From the NCBI GenBank assembly GCA_002373325.1, contig DFKI01000015.1, forward strand, positions 1 to 21,522: a stretch of DNA of 21,522 nt, written 5' to 3'. Shown in pieces: positions 5,619 through 12,868 of the stretch. Within the stretch, counting starts at the first letter, position 1; every line of letters begins with the position of its first letter. The notes beneath the pieces were generated by a model, which did not search any database, was not told where the DNA came from, and saw only the letters and a list, made by a program, of their open reading frames with translations. Made by a program: the position numbers and the translations under genes. This stretch comes from Treponema sp. UBA3649 (GTDB lineage Bacteria; Spirochaetota; Spirochaetia; Treponematales; Treponemataceae).

Positions 5619-6422
5619 TTGAAAAGGAAGATTGCGTTTGCATTTTTGCTGATGATTACGTTCTCTGCCTGCTCAGGACAGATTTTAAAAAGCGGAAAAA
5701 ATATCGCCGAAAGATTTCCCGTTCCAGAAAACTACGTGCGCGTAAAAGCCGATGAAAAATCCTTCGCACAATTTCTCAGGACTTACCCGCTGAAAGATTA
5801 CGGATCCCCCGTCCTGCTCTACAACGGAGAAAAAAAGCGGATCAATGTCCATGTGTCGGTTTTCGACATGCCAATCCTTTCCACCGACCTCATTCAATGC
5901 GCCGATGCCGTAATCAAGCTCAGGGCGGAATACCTTTACTCACAGAAGCGGTTTTCGGAAATCCACTTTCATCTCACAAACGGAATGGATGTTCCTTTTT
6001 CAAAATTCGTCCAGGGAGAAAGAGTCTCCGTCTCAGGAAATCAGACAAAATGGAAAAGCGGAGGAAAGAAAGGAAACGACCGAAGCGTTTTTGAGGAGTA
6101 TCTGAAATTCATTTACAATTATGCCGGAACCCTGTCGCTCTCACAGGAATCAAAGGCGAAGGACATAAGGAACATAGAGCCGGGAGATTTTTTCATCTAC
6201 GGAGGAACACCCGGACACGTCGTTCTCGTTTTGGATGTGGCGGAGGAAAAATCCACGGGGAAGAAAATCATGCTTTTGGGACAGAGCTACATGCCGAGCC
6301 AGGAATTCCACCTTTTAAAAAGCTTCGACAAAATCAGTCCCTGGTACTACGTTGAGGATGCCACTCTCCGCACCCCGGAATGGGCATTTCAAAAAGGAAG
6401 TCTCAAGTGTTTCGCTGAGTAA
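5619..6422 (+). CDS. DUF4846 family lipoprotein
   Basis: The protein is 267 aa. The N-terminus MKRKIAFAFLLMITFSAC is a lipoprotein signal peptide with the lipidated Cys at 18, so the mature protein should be membrane-anchored and face the periplasm or surface. The body matches DUF4846: RFPVPENYVRV, FLRTYPLKDYGSPVLLY, CADAVIKLRAEYLY, FHLTNGM, and GDFFIYGGTPGHVVLVLDVA followed by LLGQSYMPSQEFHLLK. The family function is not established. The conserved G-G-x-P-G-H and Q-S-Y-M-P segments suggest a catalytic or binding site. Translation probably starts at TTG (5619) with AAGGAGG 4 nt upstream, since no ATG fits. The next gene follows after 16 nt. Confidence 0.85.
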   Translation: MKRKIAFAFLLMITFSACSGQILKSGKNIAERFPVPENYVRVKADEKSFAQFLRTYPLKDYGSPVLLYNGEKKRINVHVSVFDMPILSTDLIQCADAVIKLRAEYLYSQKRFSEIHFHLTNGMDVPFSKFVQGERVSVSGNQTKWKSGGKKGNDRSVFEEYLKFIYNYAGTLSLSQESKAKDIRNIEPGDFFIYGGTPGHVVLVLDVAEEKSTGKKIMLLGQSYMPSQEFHLLKSFDKISPWYYVEDATLRTPEWAFQKGSLKCFAE

Positions 6423-6438
6423 TCGCGAGGAGGATTTT

Positions 6439-7026
6439 ATGACGTGGATTTCAATCGTACTGACGGCTCTTTCAACGGCATTTCTTTTTCTTTCCATCAC
6501 GCTATTGATAAGGGAGAGGGAGATAGTTTTATATAAAACAAAAATGAAGTCACGGCTCGTCTCAATGATTTTTCTCGCTCTCTCACTCATTTCACTCCTG
6601 ATTCTCGGACCAAAAATCGGTGTCTTTTATGTCGCGATTCCATTATCAATGTGGCTCAGCATGATGATTTTGCTCATCCTAAATATGATCACCATGAAAA
6701 AATATCTTGCGGCGGCCCCGGAAATCTCGTCGGCACTATTGGAGGACGGAAAGCACGAAGCTCTTGCGTACACGATTGCCGAGGGATATTCCCAATACGG
6801 CTCGCAGCTTCCCCCCAGAGGAGCTTACTACCAAAAGGAAAGAAGAGCCTACATGAAATCCTTCGACGAGTTCAACAAAATAGATTTTCCCGAAAACGCC
6901 GAAAGACTTATCTCCCTGCAGAAACTCGTACGCCGCAACCGCCTTATCTGTCACATCATGTACACCCTGCTAGTCACCTGGTTCCTGCAAATACCAATAG
7001 CCCTGCTGACCGTCTTTTTAAACTGA
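6439..7026 (+). CDS. Small multi-pass membrane protein of unknown function
   Basis: The protein is 195 aa with four likely membrane helices, about residues 4-25, 36-54, 58-80 and 170-192. A charged soluble loop of roughly 85 residues lies between helices 3 and 4. I do not recognise a family. The ATG at 6439 is chosen because GAGGAGG (6427-6433) precedes it. The gap from the DUF4846 gene is 16 nt, so the two are co-transcribed, and a shared envelope role is plausible but unproven. A heptamer tandem repeat starts at its stop codon. Confidence 0.75.
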   Translation: MTWISIVLTALSTAFLFLSITLLIREREIVLYKTKMKSRLVSMIFLALSLISLLILGPKIGVFYVAIPLSMWLSMMILLILNMITMKKYLAAAPEISSALLEDGKHEALAYTIAEGYSQYGSQLPPRGAYYQKERRAYMKSFDEFNKIDFPENAERLISLQKLVRRNRLICHIMYTLLVTWFLQIPIALLTVFLN

Positions 7027-7058
7027 GAACTGAGAACTGAAAACTGAGAACTGAAACT
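7025..7058. repeat. Heptamer tandem repeat
   Basis: Four units of GARAACT (GAGAACT, GAGAACT, GAAAACT, GAGAACT) and a six-base remnant GAAACT run head to tail, starting within the stop codon of the preceding gene. The array is short and degenerate. Confidence 0.75.
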
Positions 7059-7109
7059 TTCCTCTGTCGTTAGTATGTGTTAATCTAAAACACAAGAGTG
7101 AAAGAATCT

Positions 7110-7344
7110 GTATAAGGCAAGTGCAGCAATTGTTGCATGGGAAGTTTGATGTTGATTGAGGAAACGCTGTAATGGAGGGGAGGTTCGTGACAAGCAGGCA
7201 TTTGTGCGGGCCGAACGAAGTGAGTGCAATACCTTATACCGCACACCCATGACTGATTGGCACGGTTCTCACCGTAAATGAAAGCGGTTCCTCTTTTAGA
7301 TTTACAATTCCCAAGTTTAATTTAGATTTGCACTTGCCTTCTAC
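7110..7344. repeat. Long imperfect foldback (structured DNA or RNA candidate)
   Basis: The two halves pair along most of their length. GTATAAGGCAAGTGCA (7110-7125) pairs with 7329-7344 (one mismatch in 16), TGGGAA (7138-7143) with TTCCCA (7308-7313), GAGGAAACGCT (7158-7168) with 7283-7293 (one mismatch), and CGTG..TGTGCGG (about 7187-7209) with CCGCACA..CACG (7239-7264) with a few mismatches. The loop holds CCTTATAC (7232-7239), an exact alternative partner for GTATAAGG (7110-7117). No ORF of note lies inside. It occupies most of the 371-nt gap before gatC and could be a decayed mobile foldback or a rod-like non-coding RNA. No promoter of its own is evident on either strand. Confidence 0.6.
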
Positions 7345-7384
7345 ACCTCTCAACTTTCCTCTTCCCTAAATCAATTTTTTTCTA

Positions 7385-7390
7385 TATAAT
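7385..7390 (+). promoter_or_regulatory. gatCAB -10 box, predicted leaderless
   Basis: A perfect TATAAT with 7 nt (AGTGCGC) before the gatC ATG at 7398. The hexamer 17 bp upstream is TTCCCT (7362-7367), only half matching a -35. No Shine-Dalgarno lies in the gap. Confidence 0.55.
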
Positions 7391-7397
7391 AGTGCGC

Positions 7398-7718
7398 ATG
7401 AGTGACTCAACAAGAAAAACAGAAGTAAACGAGGACACGCTGGAAAAGCTTTTGTACCTCTCAAGACTTTCTCCGGAAAGCACGGACATGGCGACCCTGA
7501 AAAAGCAGGTTGACGATATTGTTGGATATTTTGACATTCTCTCAAAGTATGATGACAGCGAGAATCCCTACGACGCATATCCTACCACAAAGGCCGACGC
7601 ATTGCGTGAGGATGAGATTGTGGCTGGTCTTGAAATGCACGACGTAAAGAAAATCAACGAGGGCAATTTCCTGGACGGATATTTCCAGGTGCCGAAAGTT
7701 CTTGGGGAGGGAGCCTGA
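7398..7718 (+). CDS. gatC: Asp-tRNA(Asn)/Glu-tRNA(Gln) amidotransferase subunit C
   Basis: This 106-aa protein is the small subunit that wraps around GatA and holds it to GatB. The GatC pattern is visible: NEDTLEKLLYLSRLSPE near the start, QVDDIVGYFDIL (38-49), then LREDEI (69-74) and the C-terminal NFLDGYFQVPKVLGEG. The ATG at 7398 is taken over the GTG at 7392, which lies directly after the -10. Its stop codon overlaps the gatA ATG (TGATG at 7716-7720), so gatC and gatA are translationally coupled. Confidence 0.93.
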   Translation: MSDSTRKTEVNEDTLEKLLYLSRLSPESTDMATLKKQVDDIVGYFDILSKYDDSENPYDAYPTTKADALREDEIVAGLEMHDVKKINEGNFLDGYFQVPKVLGEGA

Positions 7719-9220
7719 TGCAGACAATCAAAGAAGCGGTGGACGCTCTCAAGTCCGGCAAAACGACAAGCGAAAAATTGGTGCAGGATTCAATCAGCAC
7801 ATTCGAGGCGGACAAAAAATCAGAGCTTCCCCTCAACGCATTCATTGAAATGTACGACGATGCCCTGACCCTTGCAAAAAAAGCAGACGAGGAGATTTCA
7901 AAGGCACGCTCGGAAGGAAAGGTGGATGAGCTTTTTGAAAAGAAGCCTCTTCTCGGTCTTCCGTTCGCGAACAAGGACAATATCTCCGTTCGTGGAAAAA
8001 GGCTCACTTGCTCGTCAAAAATTCTTGCGGGCTATGTGGCTCCATACAACGCGACCGTAATCAACCGTCTCATGGAAGCAGGCGCAATCCCGCTCGGAAG
8101 ATGCAATCAGGATGAGTTTGCGATGGGCTCTTCAACCGAATACTCAAGCTACGGTCCCACAAGAAATCCGATCAACCGCGCTTATGTTTCGGGTGGTTCA
8201 TCTGGAGGCTCAACAGCGGCAGTCGCGGCAAACCAGGCTCTCTTCGGATTGGGAACCGAGACAGGTGGATCCGTGCGTCTTCCCGCGTCCTATTGCGGAA
8301 TCTACGGACTCAAGCCGACTTACGGAGTCCTGAGCCGATGGGGTGTGGTCGCTTACGGATCATCCCTTGATCAGGTGGGAATCCTGGGACACACTCCGAA
8401 GGACATCGCGCTTCCACTTTCCGTGATGAGCGGTGTTGATTTTTACGACGACACATCAGCAGACCTCCCCGAATCAGACAGCCTGAAAAATCTTTCCGCA
8501 ATGAGCTCAGGTGACTTCTCCAAGCTCAAGATTGCAATCCCCAAGCAGTTCCTTGAGAGCAAGGGGCTTTCACCGGACGTCGCAAAAGTTTTCTCCGACA
8601 CACGCGCATGGTTCGAGTCAAAGGGAGCGAAGATTGAAACGGTGGACCTTCCCGTTCTTGAGGCATCCATCGCATCATATTATGTAATCGCGCTTTCCGA
8701 GGCAGCTTCAAACCTGAGCCGGTTCGACGGAATCCGCTACGGACAGAGAATTGACAACGGAGAGGGCTACGACCAGCTTTATGTGGACACACGCTCCGCA
8801 GGATTCGGTCCTGAGGTAAAGAGACGAATCATCATAGGAAACTACGTGCTTTCAGAGCAGTTCTCAGGCGACACATACAAAAAGGGAATGTCTGTACGCG
8901 CAAGAATCCAGCGGGATGTGGCGAAGCTTTTTGAGACTTACGACCTGATTCTCTGTCCCACCTGTCCAACGGCATCTTTCCGCCTTGGAGAAAAAGTGGA
9001 TGATCCCCTTGAGATGTACCTGAGCGATCTCTTCACGGTTTTCGTAAATCTCTCGCGCATTCCGTCCATTTCGGTTCCATGCGGTCGTACAGAAAGCGAC
9101 AACATGCCCGTGGGAGTACAGTTCGCGGGTCCCATGTTCAGCGAGCCAAAGATTCTGAAGATTGCACAGGCATGGGAAGAAGACCATCCGGGTTGCGGTA
9201 GTCCCATCAAGGAATCTTAA
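7718..9220 (+). CDS. gatA: Asp-tRNA(Asn)/Glu-tRNA(Gln) amidotransferase subunit A
   Basis: This 500-aa amidase-signature enzyme releases ammonia from glutamine for transfer to tRNA-bound Glu or Asp. The Ser-cisSer-Lys triad is present: K86 in ANKDNIS, S161 in SGGSSGGS, and nucleophile S185 in TETGGSVRLPAS. The usual VKDN reads NKDN and the usual IRQP reads VRLP, minor changes around intact catalytic residues. The length is typical. The ATG overlaps the gatC stop, with GGGAGGGAG upstream. Uniquely for a gatCAB operon, an antitoxin gene begins 11 nt after the stop, and gatB comes only after the toxin gene. Confidence 0.96.
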   Translation: MQTIKEAVDALKSGKTTSEKLVQDSISTFEADKKSELPLNAFIEMYDDALTLAKKADEEISKARSEGKVDELFEKKPLLGLPFANKDNISVRGKRLTCSSKILAGYVAPYNATVINRLMEAGAIPLGRCNQDEFAMGSSTEYSSYGPTRNPINRAYVSGGSSGGSTAAVAANQALFGLGTETGGSVRLPASYCGIYGLKPTYGVLSRWGVVAYGSSLDQVGILGHTPKDIALPLSVMSGVDFYDDTSADLPESDSLKNLSAMSSGDFSKLKIAIPKQFLESKGLSPDVAKVFSDTRAWFESKGAKIETVDLPVLEASIASYYVIALSEAASNLSRFDGIRYGQRIDNGEGYDQLYVDTRSAGFGPEVKRRIIIGNYVLSEQFSGDTYKKGMSVRARIQRDVAKLFETYDLILCPTCPTASFRLGEKVDDPLEMYLSDLFTVFVNLSRIPSISVPCGRTESDNMPVGVQFAGPMFSEPKILKIAQAWEEDHPGCGSPIKES

Positions 9221-9231
9221 GGAGAGTTACC

Positions 9232-9486
9232 ATGACTGCAATAACAGAAGCACGGGCTGTAGCCAATCTAAGGAAGCTTATGGATTTCGTAACAGAATCG
9301 AATGACAACGTTATGATAAGCACTGACGACGGGCTTAACTGTGTCCTTGTCTCCGAGGAAAATTGGAGGGCTATTTCTGAAACGGCATATCTCAATTCAA
9401 TTCCGGGAATGTCTGAATCAATCATTGAGGCCGGAAAAGAAAAACTTGAGGACTGTTCGATTTACAATCCTTCCGAGGAATGGTAG
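9232..9486 (+). CDS. YefM/Phd-family antitoxin
   Basis: The protein is 84 aa. The N-terminal TAITEARANLRKLMD-like segment (TEARAVANLRKLMDFV) and the middle strand pair VMISTDDGLNCVLVSEENW match the Phd/YefM DNA-binding fold. ISETAYLNSIPG matches the YefM linker (SLEETAYLL). The acidic tail would cover the toxin active site. The Shine-Dalgarno AAGGAGAG overlaps the gatA stop. It is paired with the downstream toxin, whose possible ATG at 9480 overlaps its stop. These antitoxins normally repress their own promoter, but here no promoter is seen between gatA and this gene, so it may be read from the gat promoter. Confidence 0.88.
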   Translation: MTAITEARAVANLRKLMDFVTESNDNVMISTDDGLNCVLVSEENWRAISETAYLNSIPGMSESIIEAGKEKLEDCSIYNPSEEW

Positions 9487-9491
9487 GCAGT

Positions 9492-9788
9492 ATGTTTGTC
9501 ATCAGATTCAGTAAGCAGGCTGAAAAAGACAGGAAACTGCTCAAAAGTGCAGGACTCGAATCAAAGGCAAAAGCACTGCTTTCCGTTATTGCAGAGAATC
9601 CGTTTCAGGATCCGCCACCGTATGAAAAACTGCTTGGAAACCTTGACGGATTTTTCTCAAGACGCATAAATATCCAGCACCGACTGGTTTATCAAGTTTT
9701 TCTTGAGAAAATTTCAATCAACGGAAAGGAGTTTTCAGGGACTGTTAAAGTTGCAAGAATGTGGACGCATTATGCAAATTTGAAGTGA
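9492..9788 (+). CDS. YoeB/Txe-family mRNA interferase toxin
   Basis: This 98-aa RelE-superfamily ribosome-dependent endoribonuclease has the YoeB landmarks: the general-base Glu in PPYEKLLGNL (E45), the segment GFFSRRINIQHRLVY with the catalytic Arg (R64), and the terminal His in WTHY (H93, where YoeB has YHY). The stretch before the last motif is about ten residues longer than in E. coli YoeB. All catalytic positions are kept, so the toxin should be active. The start at 9492 is preferred on length and because the ATG at 9480 overlaps the GAGGAA element; that ATG remains possible (+4 residues). It lies between gatA and gatB. Confidence 0.88.
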   Translation: MFVIRFSKQAEKDRKLLKSAGLESKAKALLSVIAENPFQDPPPYEKLLGNLDGFFSRRINIQHRLVYQVFLEKISINGKEFSGTVKVARMWTHYANLK

Positions 9789-9853
9789 TTTTATGAAGGA
9801 TTTTGAATATGAAAAATCGTTTATACAAGACCTCTTTGTAAGGAGTAAGTTTT

Positions 9854-11389
9854 ATGGCAATAGACAAATATGAAATAGTGATAGGCTGTGAGATTCACAC
9901 GCAGCTTCTGACAAATACAAAGGCATTCTGTGCGTGCGAGAACCGCTATGGTGGAATGCCCAATACCCGCGTGTGCCCTGTGTGTCTCGGTCTTCCGGGA
10001 GCCATGCCCAGAATCAGCAAGGGATATGTGGAGCTTGGAGCCGTGGCAGGTCAGGCACTCAACTGCAAGATTGCGCGCTTCACGAAATTTGACCGCAAGC
10101 ATTATTTTTATCCCGACTTGACGAAGGGATATCAGATTACGCAGTACGACATTCCGCTCTGCACCGACGGCCATGTTGATTTGCCCATCGCAAAGTTTCC
10201 CAAGGACCAGCAGATTGGAGGAGAGAAATTCCGTCCGAAGAATTTTGTCGGGGATGACTGCATCATTGACGGAAAGTACCGCCGCGTAAGGGTTGAAAGA
10301 ATCCACCTTGAGGAGGACGTAGGTAAGTCCCTTCACTTGCAGGGAGCCCACTCCTACATTGACTACAACCGCTCAGGAACTCCGCTCATTGAGATTGTCA
10401 CAAAGCCCGACATGAGTTCACCGGAAGAAGCGGCTCTTTTTATGGAAACGGTCCAGGAAATCCTGCGCTACGTGCGTGTCACCAACGGAAACCTTGAGGA
10501 AGGAAACATGAGGTGCGACGCGAACATCAACCTGAACGTGTGGGAGGACGGAAAGCTCTATCACACGCCGATTTCCGAAATCAAGAACCTGAACTCATTC
10601 CGTGTAATCCGCGACGCGTGTACCTACGAGGCAAAGAGGCAGCTGGAGGAATTCATCAACGACAGACAGGAATTCAATCCGGGCTTCAAGGTCACGATGG
10701 GTTGGGACGAGGCAAAGGGACAGACCGTAGTTCAGCGTACCAAAAACTCATTCGTGGATTACCGTTTTGTGGTTGAGCCGGACATCAAGCCGTTCAGCGT
10801 GAGCGAGGAGCTGATTAATCGTGCCGCGTCAAAAGTGGGAGAGCTTCCCGAGGCAAAACGCAACCGATTCAGAAAGGAATACGGACTTTCCGATTTCGAC
10901 GTTGAGACCCTCACATCCACACGCGATCTTTCGCTCTGGTTCGAGGAAGCTGCCAAGGGTGCGAAGGACGTGAAGAAGGTCGCCAACTGGATTCTCGCCG
11001 AGCTGCTTGCCGTACTCAACGAAAAGAATGAGACAATCAACGACGTGAAGATTACGCCGGCTCACATAACAGAGCTTGTGAACATCATCGCTGACGGAAA
11101 GATTTCATCGGCACAGGGAAAGACAGTCTTCGCGGAGATGCTTGCCACAAACAAAATGCCGTCCGAAATCGCAAAGGAAAAAGGCATGGAAGTGGTGAGC
11201 GACAACAGTGCGATCGAAGCCATCGTTGACCAGGTGATTAAAGCGAATCCAAAGGCAGTGGAAGATTTCAAGGGAGGAAAAACCAACGTAATCGGATGGC
11301 TTACGGGTCAGGTGATGAAGGAATCCAAGGGAAAGGCGAACCCGAAGATGGCCTCCGCACTCGTGAATGAAAAACTTTCAAAGCTCTAA
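9854..11389 (+). CDS. gatB: Asp-tRNA(Asn)/Glu-tRNA(Gln) amidotransferase subunit B
   Basis: The protein is 511 aa. The N-terminal cradle domain (YEIVIGCEIHTQL) activates Glu-tRNA(Gln) or Asp-tRNA(Asn). The zinc ligands appear as FCAC (C26, C28) and CPVCLGLPG (C41, C44). HYFYPDLTKGYQITQYD (from about 87) and NRSGTPLIEIVTKPD are family hallmarks. The C-terminal third is the helical YqeY-like tRNA-binding tail ending VNEKLSKL. AAGGAG (9840-9845) lies 8 nt before the ATG. The 65-nt gap after the toxin gene has no convincing promoter, so expression presumably depends on read-through from gatC-gatA and the TA genes. A strong terminator follows. Confidence 0.96.
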   Translation: MAIDKYEIVIGCEIHTQLLTNTKAFCACENRYGGMPNTRVCPVCLGLPGAMPRISKGYVELGAVAGQALNCKIARFTKFDRKHYFYPDLTKGYQITQYDIPLCTDGHVDLPIAKFPKDQQIGGEKFRPKNFVGDDCIIDGKYRRVRVERIHLEEDVGKSLHLQGAHSYIDYNRSGTPLIEIVTKPDMSSPEEAALFMETVQEILRYVRVTNGNLEEGNMRCDANINLNVWEDGKLYHTPISEIKNLNSFRVIRDACTYEAKRQLEEFINDRQEFNPGFKVTMGWDEAKGQTVVQRTKNSFVDYRFVVEPDIKPFSVSEELINRAASKVGELPEAKRNRFRKEYGLSDFDVETLTSTRDLSLWFEEAAKGAKDVKKVANWILAELLAVLNEKNETINDVKITPAHITELVNIIADGKISSAQGKTVFAEMLATNKMPSEIAKEKGMEVVSDNSAIEAIVDQVIKANPKAVEDFKGGKTNVIGWLTGQVMKESKGKANPKMASALVNEKLSKL

Positions 11390-11395
11390 TTGATT

Positions 11396-11440
11396 ATGGG
11401 GTGCTTCGGAAATACAATTTTCGGAGTGCCCTATTTTTTT
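11396..11440 (+). terminator. gatCAB operon terminator
   Basis: A long stem with several G-U pairs forms between about 11396-11412 and 11419-11433 (ATGGGGTGCTTCGG against TCGGAGTGCCCTAT), followed by seven T residues. It lies 7 nt after the gatB stop. Confidence 0.8.
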
Positions 11441-11494
11441 CTTTCGGTTTGGGAAGCTCCAAAATAAAAATTTCAGCACTTCCCTTATGCAATC

Positions 11495-11534
11495 AAAAAA
11501 AGCAAGAACTTTTCATAAGAAAACGTTGAAAAGT
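11495..11534 (-). terminator. Possible terminator of the OmpA-like gene
   Basis: On the minus strand ACTTTTC (11534-11528) pairs with GAAAAGT (11514-11508), and a seven-T run follows after a few bases (11501-11495). The stem is AT-rich and weak. Confidence 0.45.
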
Positions 11535-11557
11535 CAATCTAAGAAAATCTCAATTTC

Positions 11558-12604
11558 TTATTTGTATTTTCTGACGATTGTTACCTCAACGCGGCGGTTT
11601 CTGATTCTTCCTTCCTCGGTGTCATTGTCGGCACGCGGTTCGGACGAGCCTTTTCCCTCAACCTTGATTGAGGAATGACTTCTCGCTCCCTTTTTAATCA
11701 GGTAGTCAGCGACGGTCTGGGCCCTTTCCTTTGAGAACTTCATGTCCTCCTCATCATCGGCACCCGGAATCTTCGCGCAGTGTCCCACGATGTGGAGCTT
11801 GTTGTTATATCTCTGCAGCATGGAAACAACCTTGTCCAGCTTCTTGTATTCGCTTTCCTCGAGCTCGGTGGAATCGGGCTTGAAGTTCACTGTATCAAGA
11901 CAGATTGTGACTCCCTCAGCCGAGCGATAGACCGAGACGGCTCCCTTCAAATCCGGGTCGTTCTCAATCTCTTTTGCGGTCTGGGCGACTGTCCTGTTTT
12001 CCCTTGCCGCAATCCTGTCAGCGGTTCCACCGTTCATGCCCCAGATGTAGAGAATGCCGAGACGGGCTCCGATGTACATGGAATGGGGTGAGTCAAAGGT
12101 CTCGATTCCGAACTGAGGTGTGAACTCAAAATCAAGTTTTCCGCCGGCCACATCCAAAGGATTCCATCTGAAGGAAAGTCCTACCTGCAAAAGCTGATCC
12201 ATTTCCGAAGTGTTTGTCGCAGCCTTTACGCTCTTGTCAATCAATCCGTAGCTGATTTCAGGCTGAAATGCAAAATCACTTGTTCCGAAAGGAATGCGGA
12301 CCCAATATCCGATCAAAGCGTCAATGTCGGTTCCGCTTTTAACAGGATCCTTCACTCCTACAATCGGTGAGATGGACGCATGAACTCCAAGTCCGTTCTG
12401 CAATCCGAAAATGGTGAAGGGCATTCCGTACTCAAAGGAAAGTCCTCCGCCCACATCTGCCGCGGCATCATCACCATGTCCGTTCACAATCACATTGCCC
12501 TGACCGAAAGCACCGTAGCGCACAACAAGATCCGCATCCTTTGCAAAGAGAGCGGAAGAAACACTCATTACCGTAGCGAGAGCGGCAAGCACAATTTTTT
12601 TCAT
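11558..12604 (-). CDS. OmpA-family outer membrane protein
   Basis: The protein is 348 aa. The signal peptide MKKIVLAALATVMSVSSALFA is probably cleaved after residue 21. Residues 22-190 show alternating hydrophobic strands typical of a small beta-barrel (for example DFAFQPEISYG, LDFEFTPQFGIE, MYIGARLGILYIW). Residues 235-348 are an OmpA/Pal peptidoglycan-binding domain: VNFKPDSTEL, LHIVGHCA, FSKERAQTVADYLIKKG and the closing GRIRNRRVEVTI. The family anchors the outer membrane to the cell wall. The ATG at 12604 has AGGGAG upstream; the longer frame to 12628 passes through that site. The promoter lies about 100 nt upstream, giving a long leader. Confidence 0.88.
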   Translation of the reverse strand: MKKIVLAALATVMSVSSALFAKDADLVVRYGAFGQGNVIVNGHGDDAAADVGGGLSFEYGMPFTIFGLQNGLGVHASISPIVGVKDPVKSGTDIDALIGYWVRIPFGTSDFAFQPEISYGLIDKSVKAATNTSEMDQLLQVGLSFRWNPLDVAGGKLDFEFTPQFGIETFDSPHSMYIGARLGILYIWGMNGGTADRIAARENRTVAQTAKEIENDPDLKGAVSVYRSAEGVTICLDTVNFKPDSTELEESEYKKLDKVVSMLQRYNNKLHIVGHCAKIPGADDEEDMKFSKERAQTVADYLIKKGARSHSSIKVEGKGSSEPRADNDTEEGRIRNRRVEVTIVRKYK

Positions 12605-12714
12605 AAAACGACTCCCTGGGAATGGCATCCAATTTTTCGTGGCGGCTATCCCGATTTTTTTAATAGGACATCTTTACCAAAAGGCAGTACAGTCCTTAAA
12701 AACTATATTGCACA

Positions 12715-12743
12715 AGTGTAGCGATTTGACGGATTTTTTTCAA
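12715..12743 (-). promoter_or_regulatory. OmpA-like gene promoter
   Basis: On the minus strand: TTGAAA (12743-12738), 17 bp, TACACT (12720-12715). Transcription should start near 12708, leaving a leader of about 104 nt before the ATG at 12604. Confidence 0.6.
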
Positions 12744-12797
12744 GTGGGTCCTTCTTTCCACCCGCTCGTTTTTCCCCTGTCGGATGCACATAAACTC

Positions 12798-12826
12798 TTG
12801 TAATCTGTCCGTAAGTCAGTTATAAT
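12798..12826 (+). promoter_or_regulatory. Alpha-galactosidase promoter
   Basis: TTGTAA (12798-12803), 17 bp, perfect TATAAT (12821-12826). The transcript would start near 12833, about 36 nt before the ATG at 12869. Confidence 0.65.
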
Positions 12827-12868
12827 TATGTGGAAAGCATGATGCTTAAAATAGAGGTGATAAAAATT

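Noticed and set aside
7060..7397. tRNA, SRP RNA, RNase P or T-box in the gap before gatC
   Set aside because: I looked for a TpsiC loop, the SRP GGAAG/AGCA loop, the RNase P core and the T-box AGGGTGG motif on both strands and found none.
9803..9827. TTGAAT and TATACA as a possible gatB promoter
   Set aside because: The spacer is only 13 bp, too short for a sigma-70 type promoter and unlike the 17-bp spacing seen elsewhere in the window.
9793..9873. 26-codon frame MKDFEYEK.. running into the gatB start
   Set aside because: No Shine-Dalgarno, overlaps the gatB ribosome site and start out of frame, and has no recognisable content.
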